39,042 nucleotides of DNA from a virus. Below are positions 32,934 through 39,042 of this stretch, in pieces. Numbering within the stretch: position 1 is the stretch's first letter; each line of letters opens with the position of its first letter. Where the stretch lies: the IMG/VR virus record IMGVR_UViG_3300031227_012963, positions 1 to 39,042 of that record; one strand, written 5' to 3'. Under the pieces are notes generated by a model. The model was given only the letters and a program-made list of their open reading frames with translations. It did not search any database and was not told where the DNA came from. The translations under genes and the position numbers were made by a program.

Positions 32934-34887
32934 GATAAAAAAAGTGTGGATGGATGGGTGGTTAAGTTATGATCACGCAGAGATACCCTTGGATATAGAG
33001 GGTATCACGCGCATCAGTGGTAAAATGGGATCCGGTAAGTCGGCTATTCTAGAAGCTATTACATATCTCATAACAGGGAAAACTATACGTCAAAAAGATA
33101 GTGTGAATGATTTATGCAATAAAATATTAGATAATGGGTACGATATTAAAGTAATGGTAGAGACAGATCGCGCTAATGAAGTTATTATCCAAGAGGTTCG
33201 TGGTAGAAAAAATAATGGACTGCACTTTATAATCGATGGTGTGGACAAACGGGGTAAAACAGACGTAGATACACGCAAACGTATTTTAAAATTTTTGGAA
33301 ATTACACCTACTGAATTTAAGGCAATCAGTGTTGTAGGGCAGAACCAAGCACATACACTTGTAAATGGGTCGGACGCTGAGCGTGCACAAATTATCGTGG
33401 ATGTATTCGGTTTGTCTGTCTATGACCAGTACATAGCGGAATGTAAATCTGAGATGAAACAATATTCTGTTGACAAGGATAACCTATTTGTAACCATGCA
33501 AGCAAAAAAAGAAGAATACGGTAATGTTAAACAGATGCTTGAAAACATCGAAATAAAGATTATTGAAGCTGATAGAGATCAATTAGATACTAAGATAAAA
33601 AAATATGAAGATAGACAAGAAGATATTAGAAACATAAAAGAAAATATACAATCGAAATTAAAAGATGTAGATGTAAAATTAGAGGAAAATATTAGATATG
33701 CTAACGCAGCATTGGACCTAAGCGATGCACAAAAAGAAATAGAACAGTTGATTGGTACAATTAAACTCGTCTCCAACGCAAAACTTGATAAACAACTTCC
33801 TAAATTGGCAAAGTTAGAAGGTACGACGTATAGTGCAGAACAGTCTATTAGAGTTTTAGAAAGGGAGATAGAGAGTACAATTGACTCTCCTAATCTATGC
33901 CCAATAACTAATACTGAATGTCCTGTAAATGTTCCTGGAGAAAACAAAGAAAATATATTAGCTAATATAGAGAATAAGATGAATAATGTAACTTTTTTAA
34001 TAACTAAAAATAAAAAAATAATAAATAAAGTTAAAAAATATAAAGCAATACTTACGCAAAATACGGTAACAAATACTCGGATAACGAAATTACAAAATTC
34101 GATAGACACCGCATTACGCATCTTACCAGCGGATTGGGAGCAACAAGACACAAGTGTATATGCAGAAAAACAGAAAAAATTTGAAAACAGAATAACAAAA
34201 CAAAATGATAAACTTCTTGTACTTTCTGAGCGCATTCGCACAATGCTCCGCACACGTGGCGAAATTGACGCGAATGAAGAGACATTAGATGTACTTGAGG
34301 GGCGTGAAACGTTATTATCTACCGTGCTTGAGGACCTTGCGGCGCAACATGATTTAACGGCGTATGCCTATGAAGTATGCGCAGAAGCTCTAGTAGTTTT
34401 TAAAAAATTGAAGTTATTTAAAGTGGATGCAGTAATAAAGGTACTTAATAAAGAGGTCTCCAACATACTTCAAAAAATATCTGATGATAAATATAATATT
34501 CAGATATCGTCACAAAAGATGTCGGCAGATAACAAGCGGGCGTTGGACAAGGTATCGTTAATTGTCTCCGATGGTTATAAAGAACTTCCAGCAAAAATGT
34601 GGTCAGGCGGACAAGTAACTGAGATATCCCTCGCAATAATTCTCGGTACCTGGAAAACTGCTACAAGACTTTCTGGGAAAACCACTACAGCGTTGTGGCT
34701 AGACGAGGTGTTTGGGCCTATTGACCAAAAAGCAATTAATAGGGTATTTGAATCGGTTGTTGATGTTTGTGCAGAAGAGCATGTATCATCTGTTTTTATC
34801 ATTTCACATCGAGATTTGGATAGTAGACTTTTTGATAATGAATTTCACGCCGAAATGTCTAACGGTATATCTACCATAACCTCATAA
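32926..34887 (+). CDS. sbcC: SbcC/Rad50-like ATPase subunit
   Basis: This encodes 653 residues from ATG 32926. The TTG one codon earlier is less likely. The head has ISGKMGSGKSAILEA (Walker A). A Q-loop is plausible at VVGQNQAH. Long coiled coils flank a Cys pair in LCPITNTECPV, where the hook should be, but the cysteines are six residues apart rather than two. The C-terminal head has KMWSGGQVTEISLA (ABC signature) and ALWLDEVFGPID (Walker B, D-loop), ending in VFIISHRD (switch His). The coiled coil is shorter than in bacterial SbcC (over 1000 residues), as in T4 gp46. It works with SbcD on DNA ends. Confidence 0.92.
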   Translation: MLRIKKVWMDGWLSYDHAEIPLDIEGITRISGKMGSGKSAILEAITYLITGKTIRQKDSVNDLCNKILDNGYDIKVMVETDRANEVIIQEVRGRKNNGLHFIIDGVDKRGKTDVDTRKRILKFLEITPTEFKAISVVGQNQAHTLVNGSDAERAQIIVDVFGLSVYDQYIAECKSEMKQYSVDKDNLFVTMQAKKEEYGNVKQMLENIEIKIIEADRDQLDTKIKKYEDRQEDIRNIKENIQSKLKDVDVKLEENIRYANAALDLSDAQKEIEQLIGTIKLVSNAKLDKQLPKLAKLEGTTYSAEQSIRVLEREIESTIDSPNLCPITNTECPVNVPGENKENILANIENKMNNVTFLITKNKKIINKVKKYKAILTQNTVTNTRITKLQNSIDTALRILPADWEQQDTSVYAEKQKKFENRITKQNDKLLVLSERIRTMLRTRGEIDANEETLDVLEGRETLLSTVLEDLAAQHDLTAYAYEVCAEALVVFKKLKLFKVDAVIKVLNKEVSNILQKISDDKYNIQISSQKMSADNKRALDKVSLIVSDGYKELPAKMWSGGQVTEISLAIILGTWKTATRLSGKTTTALWLDEVFGPIDQKAINRVFESVVDVCAEEHVSSVFIISHRDLDSRLFDNEFHAEMSNGISTITS

Positions 34888-34902
34888 CGTTGGAGTCTTT
34901 GT

Positions 34903-37284
34903 ATGCCCAATTTTAACACATTGGCACTGAAAATTTTATCTGATAAGTACTTCGCAGCGGGTGAGACAACGCCTGAACAATTATTTATGCGTGTGGCTAA
35001 ATCTGTAGCGTTCATTGACGCTCTATGGCGGTCTGTTGAACTTGGACAGTCTACTTACGTGACCCCACTATCTATCGAACTTTTGAGGTATACGTTATCT
35101 GAGCAATGTATACAAGTTAAAGATCAGAAAAAATTTCTGCAAAAGGTTGAAGAGCATAAGTTAACTAAGACATATGAAGCATTGGTTGATAAGGGCATGG
35201 ATATAAGTACTAATGAGCAAAGTATGAAAATATTTGATGAATTTTTTGATCGAAAAGTAGAAGAATATTATACGAGTATGATGGATATGGACTTTATGCC
35301 AGGAACACCGACACTTATTAATATTGGGCGACCAATTGGTATGCTATCTAGTTGTTTTTACTTAGAGATAGATGATTCAATGACTGATATTTTTGAAAAA
35401 GTAAAGGATGTGGCACTGATAAGTAAAGCGGGTGGGGGCGTTGGCTTGGGTATATCGAAGCTCAGACCAGAAGGAACACCTGTTGGCGATACCAACGGAA
35501 CAAGTTCAGGACCAATCAGTTTTCTGAAAGTATTTAATGAAACTGGGAATCAAGTGCAACAGGGGGGTATTCGTCGAGCAGCATTAATTGCGACTATGCG
35601 AGTAAGTCACCCAGACATTATGAAATTCATTACATGCAAAGCAGAAGAGGGTGTACTTCAAAATTTCAATTTATCTGTTATTGTAGATAATGAATTTATG
35701 GAAGCAGTAAGCAAAAATACAGAGTATAGGTTGTGGCACCCAGCATGCAAAGAAGATAAAATAATTGATGCACAAATCATATGGAATAAATTGATAGAAA
35801 TGGCGCATAAAAACGGGGAACCTGGAATTATTTTTCGAAATAGAACACAAAAAGATGATGTTTTTAATAATAAATTTGGGGACTTAGGCGTAAATCCGTG
35901 CGGCGAAATAAATTTGCTCCCGTATGAATCTTGCAACCTGGGTGCAATTAATTTAGGGAATATGATGGCAGAGATTCCCTCACCCACATATGATGGCCAG
36001 CTTAATGGTACTTTGGATGAACAAAAACTAAGAGAAGCTGTTCGTATGGGAATTACTTTCTTAGATAACGTTATTGAAATTAATAAATTTCCATTAGAAC
36101 AAATTCAAGAATGGACTGAAAAAACTCGACGATTAGGTTTAGGTGTTATGGGTTTACACGATCTTATGCTAAAACTTAAGATTAAATATGGTAGTGATGA
36201 ATCAATCTCCCTAATTTCACAAATTTATAGTATAATAAAAAGTGAAGCATCATATCAATCTACGCTTTTAGGAGAAACACGCGGAGTGCCCTATACAATA
36301 TCAGAGTATGCTGAACCATTACATAAATGTATGCGTAATGCTGGGCTTCTTGCTGCACAGCCGACAGGCACGGTTGCGATGATTTGTAATCAGGCATCAT
36401 CAGGAATTGAGCCTGTTTTTCAATTCGAATATGGTAGAAAAGATAGTTATGGTAAACACGAGATTCAACACTTTATCAAGCAACAGTATGGAGAAAACCT
36501 TCCACCGTACGCTGTAACCGCCCTAGATATTCCCGCACAAACACACGTAGAAGTACAAGCTGCTTTACAGAAATTTATTGACAATGCGATATCTAAAACA
36601 GTAAATTTACCTAATGACGCAACAATAGAAAATGTAGCAGCCACATATACTCTCGCATACGAAAGTAATTGTAAATCCATTACTGTTTATAGGAGCGGTA
36701 GCCGTAAAGAAGAAGTGCTAAGCACAATCGGTAAAAACCAACCTGTAGTACCTGTTGAAAAAATAGAGCAAATTAGTCAACGTATGGTGCGTGATCGCCC
36801 ACGTGTTTTATTCGGCGCAACTACAAGAATTAATACACCTGGCGGAAAAGCGTACATTACAGTAAATGAAGATGATGACGGTGTTCGTGAAGTGTTTGTA
36901 CACATAAGTAAGGCTGGGTCGGAAACAAACACCCATGTAGAAGCAGAAGGTCGTTTAATATCAAATTCATTAAAATATCGAGTTCCACCGAATGATATTA
37001 TCGGGCATCTTAAAGGACATAAATCTAATCCAATACTAGATTGCGGAAAATCAATAAAAAGTGTTCCAGATGCCGTTGCAATTGCTATGCAAGAGTATTT
37101 GGATAGCTATGAAGGATTTTCTACATACATCGAAGAGGAAGTCGCTAAAATCGCGCAAAACACACCAATAAATACAGACCTACATGAGATATCTGGAGAA
37201 CTTTGCCCAGAATGTGGAGAAGTACTGTATATGGCTGGTGGGTGCACTGAGTGCACGTCGTGCGGATTTAGTCGCTGTGGATAA
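34903..37284 (+). CDS. nrdJ: Ribonucleotide reductase, class II (B12-dependent)
   Basis: Makes deoxynucleotides from ribonucleotides with an adenosylcobalamin radical, so it needs no second subunit and no oxygen. It has 793 residues. The redox Cys C151 lies in MLSSCFYLE, the thiyl site in NPCGE (331-335), and the second redox Cys C344 in ESCNLGAIN. KAGGGVGLGISKLRPEG is the glycine-rich phosphate/specificity loop, and PTGTVAMICNQASSGIEP the later family signature. A TSCPD-type region (GKAYITVNEDDDG) and a zinc-ribbon end (CPECGE to CGFSRCG) complete the NrdJ layout. GGAG precedes the ATG. No class I beta subunit or thioredoxin gene is seen here. Confidence 0.92.
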   Translation: MPNFNTLALKILSDKYFAAGETTPEQLFMRVAKSVAFIDALWRSVELGQSTYVTPLSIELLRYTLSEQCIQVKDQKKFLQKVEEHKLTKTYEALVDKGMDISTNEQSMKIFDEFFDRKVEEYYTSMMDMDFMPGTPTLINIGRPIGMLSSCFYLEIDDSMTDIFEKVKDVALISKAGGGVGLGISKLRPEGTPVGDTNGTSSGPISFLKVFNETGNQVQQGGIRRAALIATMRVSHPDIMKFITCKAEEGVLQNFNLSVIVDNEFMEAVSKNTEYRLWHPACKEDKIIDAQIIWNKLIEMAHKNGEPGIIFRNRTQKDDVFNNKFGDLGVNPCGEINLLPYESCNLGAINLGNMMAEIPSPTYDGQLNGTLDEQKLREAVRMGITFLDNVIEINKFPLEQIQEWTEKTRRLGLGVMGLHDLMLKLKIKYGSDESISLISQIYSIIKSEASYQSTLLGETRGVPYTISEYAEPLHKCMRNAGLLAAQPTGTVAMICNQASSGIEPVFQFEYGRKDSYGKHEIQHFIKQQYGENLPPYAVTALDIPAQTHVEVQAALQKFIDNAISKTVNLPNDATIENVAATYTLAYESNCKSITVYRSGSRKEEVLSTIGKNQPVVPVEKIEQISQRMVRDRPRVLFGATTRINTPGGKAYITVNEDDDGVREVFVHISKAGSETNTHVEAEGRLISNSLKYRVPPNDIIGHLKGHKSNPILDCGKSIKSVPDAVAIAMQEYLDSYEGFSTYIEEEVAKIAQNTPINTDLHEISGELCPECGEVLYMAGGCTECTSCGFSRCG

Positions 37285-37568
37285 TGTGCTTTTTTAAAAA
37301 ATGCGTTCTTAGGCACGAACAGTTGCCAATATTGCCCTGCGATTGTACAGAGTGTGATTGGTATATCGATAGAGAGATATATAATAATTGTTTTTGGTTA
37401 TTAGCAGAAACTCTCAATTCCCACCAATACCTATCATATGCAGAAATAGCAGATATTATGGATGTACCTGCAGATGATGTTGAGGTTATATTTAATACCG
37501 CATTATCCAAAATACGCAATAAATTGTCGTATGTCTTAGGGAAAGAGACGTTAGACAACGAAAGTTAA
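37284..37568 (+). CDS. Sigma-region-4-like HTH protein with Cys motif
   Basis: This encodes 94 residues sharing TAATG with nrdJ. The N-terminus has CDCTECDW and NNCFWLL, perhaps a small metal site. The C-terminus reads LSYAEIADIMDVPADDVEVI then FNTALSKIRNKL, which matches the helix-turn-helix and following helix of sigma region 4 (EIA, then V, then A-x-x-K-x-R). It could recognise promoters, contact the -35 region, or be a stand-alone regulator. With the sigma-2-like protein at 25193 it may form a two-part sigma factor, which is inference. Confidence 0.7.
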   Translation: MCFFKKCVLRHEQLPILPCDCTECDWYIDREIYNNCFWLLAETLNSHQYLSYAEIADIMDVPADDVEVIFNTALSKIRNKLSYVLGKETLDNES

Positions 37569-37585
37569 ACAATTTGGAGAGAAGT

Positions 37586-38056
37586 GTGGTATACCCGAAT
37601 AAGGATATTGTGGAAAAGTATATGCACAAGAAGATTTGTGCACTACAATTTGAAAATGATCTTTTACAATCCTGGATAAAAGAAGGTAAGACAGATACTA
37701 AATGCGTTGTATGCGGTGCAGAAATAAAAAATCTTAGCATTCAACGTATGCTACGACCCTATCTGTGGTGTTGTAGAGAATGTTTCCAATACAAGCCTGG
37801 AAAAATAATTGATTTAGAAGTAGAGTACAATATGGGTATTGTGGATATTCTTAAAAAAACAACTAGTAGATATGGTAATATAAAGTCACAGTGTGATGCA
37901 TTAGGTATTTGTATTCCGTATTTTTATGATATAATTGCAAAATACTGCAAAGAATTTGGAAGTCATATTGAGTTTATGTCTGAGTATACCACAGGCAAAA
38001 GGAAAGAAACTTACAAGAAAAAGCTTATAAACAGTAAGAAACCAAGGAGTGGATAA
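37586..38056 (+). CDS. Zinc-finger protein with helical C-terminus
   Basis: From GTG 37586 it encodes 156 residues. An in-frame TTG at 37574 actually lies within the GGAGAG ribosome site, so it is rejected. CVVCGAE and CCREC form a plausible four-Cys zinc site at about residues 48-85, joined by a Leu/Arg-rich stretch. The C-terminal half (GIVDILKKTTSRYGNIKSQC, then GICIPYFYDIIAKYC) has a HTH-like spacing and could bind DNA. It ends in a Lys-rich tail. I do not recognise the family. It is followed by TAATG and the next gene. Confidence 0.65.
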   Translation: MVYPNKDIVEKYMHKKICALQFENDLLQSWIKEGKTDTKCVVCGAEIKNLSIQRMLRPYLWCCRECFQYKPGKIIDLEVEYNMGIVDILKKTTSRYGNIKSQCDALGICIPYFYDIIAKYCKEFGSHIEFMSEYTTGKRKETYKKKLINSKKPRSG

Positions 38057-38829
38057 TGAGTGATACCCTTAAACGCCTACAAACGATCAGCCATAGACTA
38101 CACAAGGATAAGTCAGAAGTAGCGACATCCTTTTTATCAACACTTAAAGAATCCCTTGCAAAGCGTGGGTATCGCGCTGATCTGGCATTGGGGACAGAGG
38201 CCCGCAGTACATCGGGAGCATTCTCTGCACACGTGTCTTTTGATTCTCGGCTTGGTATTCCTTCTGAAAAAGATTTAATTACGCTAGTAGCACAAGCTTA
38301 TCCTACACATGAAATTCAGTGGGAAATGGCCGAGGTAGACACTGAAAACGGTGTTGTGGCCATGCATTTAGAACCAGGAATTGAAGTGCTCCCCATCAGT
38401 AGCCTTACAGAAATCCCTCCTGAGTTCAAAGCAATGGGAACAGGCCTGTATAAGCGCGCTGTAGATCATACAGTCAATGAAATCTGGACGCTTAAAAAGG
38501 GTGATGATGGGTTAGCTTTATACCGCAATCATGATGATGTAGAAATCGTAGCGGAAGAAAACAGTCTACGAGCAGGTGATATTGCGAATACGCCTTATGG
38601 TCCAGCAAAGATTATTCGATTCGATGATCAAGGCAACGCGATTGTTTTGGTCGGTGAAAAGAAGCGTTTAATTGCTGCAAAAGACTTGGGTATGTATTCT
38701 ATTGAGAAAGAAAAAACTAAGTTAAAAGATTACTACTCAGAAGCGTATGGCGATGCTGAGTTCGCAAGCGGTCTAGTAGAGGATTATACTACCCGTAGCA
38801 AAAACACAAAAACAAAGAAAAAGAAATAA
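38056..38829 (+). CDS. Hypothetical protein with SH3-like segment
   Basis: This encodes 257 residues with GGAG before the ATG. Residues 60-115 are mixed. Residues 172-215 (RAGDIANTPYGPAKIIRFDD then AIVLVGEKKRLIAAKDLG) resemble a small beta-barrel of the KOW/SH3-like kind. The C-terminus is Lys-rich (KNTKTKKKK). No enzyme motif is seen. Its function is unknown, and it may be a structural or nucleic-acid-binding protein of the right-hand gene group. Confidence 0.65.
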   Translation: MSDTLKRLQTISHRLHKDKSEVATSFLSTLKESLAKRGYRADLALGTEARSTSGAFSAHVSFDSRLGIPSEKDLITLVAQAYPTHEIQWEMAEVDTENGVVAMHLEPGIEVLPISSLTEIPPEFKAMGTGLYKRAVDHTVNEIWTLKKGDDGLALYRNHDDVEIVAEENSLRAGDIANTPYGPAKIIRFDDQGNAIVLVGEKKRLIAAKDLGMYSIEKEKTKLKDYYSEAYGDAEFASGLVEDYTTRSKNTKTKKKK

Positions 38830-38842
38830 GGGGGCATTCCCT

Positions 38843-39042
38843 ATGCGTATTACAGCCAATTCGGTAATTCGAGAGGCTAAGCCCCGTAAAAAAGCAGGAA
38901 GTATACGTAAAAAAGCTTTATTTATGGATTTGCTTAGTTCTGATGCTATTAAATGGATTGCTACAACTGCACAAAATCGTGCGGGTACCGCATTATTGGC
39001 TGGAGGTCCTGCAACCCCAGAACAAGCAGACAAAGCTATAGA
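38843..39042 (+). CDS. Hypothetical protein, C-terminus beyond the right edge (partial)
   Basis: An open frame starts at ATG 38843, with AAGGGGG 8 nt upstream, and runs to the right edge (66 codons plus 2 nt). The N-terminus is basic (MRITANSVIREAKPRKKAGS), followed by SSDAIKWIATTAQNRAGTA. It is too short to assign. The shorter opposite-strand frame in this area is a shadow. Confidence 0.6.
   Translation, partial: MRITANSVIREAKPRKKAGSIRKKALFMDLLSSDAIKWIATTAQNRAGTALLAGGPATPEQADKAI

Noticed and set aside
1-39042. tRNA and rRNA genes
   Set aside because: No cloverleaf-like or rRNA sequence was recognised; a tRNA scan was not possible here.

Overview
The window is a piece of a large, AT-rich tailed dsDNA phage genome (or a close metagenomic relative). 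The evidence is a large terminase subunit, a phage-type metallopeptidase, a complete phage replication and recombination set, tightly packed genes with start/stop overlaps such as ATGA and TAATG, and the absence of rRNA, tRNA or cellular housekeeping genes. The host cannot be named from the sequence. No integrase or lysogeny module is visible here.

Layout. Genes point away from one divergent control region at about 5853-6243. Leftward (minus strand, 5852 to 1) is a packaging and envelope operon: metallopeptidase, two membrane/coiled-coil proteins, a sugar-1-phosphate nucleotidyltransferase, a zinc-ribbon plus WYL protein, the large terminase, a Glu-rich protein, and an unidentified protein running off the left edge. 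Rightward (plus strand, 6244 to the right edge) is one long co-directional series. It opens with two glycosyltransferases, three unknown genes and a RuvC-like resolvase. A large glycan block follows (10289-20615) with eight more glycosyltransferase genes, one of them truncated. Inside that block are a HAD phosphatase, a DUF115-like protein, a CMP-nonulosonate cytidylyltransferase (NeuA type), a NeuB-type synthase, a pyruvyltransferase-like protein and a methyltransferase-like protein. Replication and repair follow (20628-34887): SF2 helicase, DnaC-like loader, DnaB-like helicase, a stand-alone primase zinc domain, a sigma-like protein, a UDG-DNA polymerase I fusion, RecA, an SSB-like acidic protein, and SbcD/SbcC. 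Last come a class II ribonucleotide reductase, a sigma-region-4-like protein, a zinc-finger protein and two unknown genes.

How it may work together. The replication genes could form a near-autonomous replisome, with deoxynucleotides supplied by the B12-dependent reductase. The NeuB/NeuA pair suggests that the phage makes an activated nonulosonic (sialic-like) acid, and the surrounding transferases could build a decorated glycan on virions or on the host surface. The target is not shown by the sequence.

Most notable: (1) the phage nonulosonate module, with a SAF-less NeuB; (2) seven tandem 13-bp iteron-like units with a palindromic core in the divergent control region, followed by two perfect inverted repeats; (3) a sigma-region-2-like protein with a long Glu tract and a C-terminal winged helix, plus a separate sigma-4-like protein, which together could be a split sigma factor; (4) a WYL protein overlapping the terminase gene.
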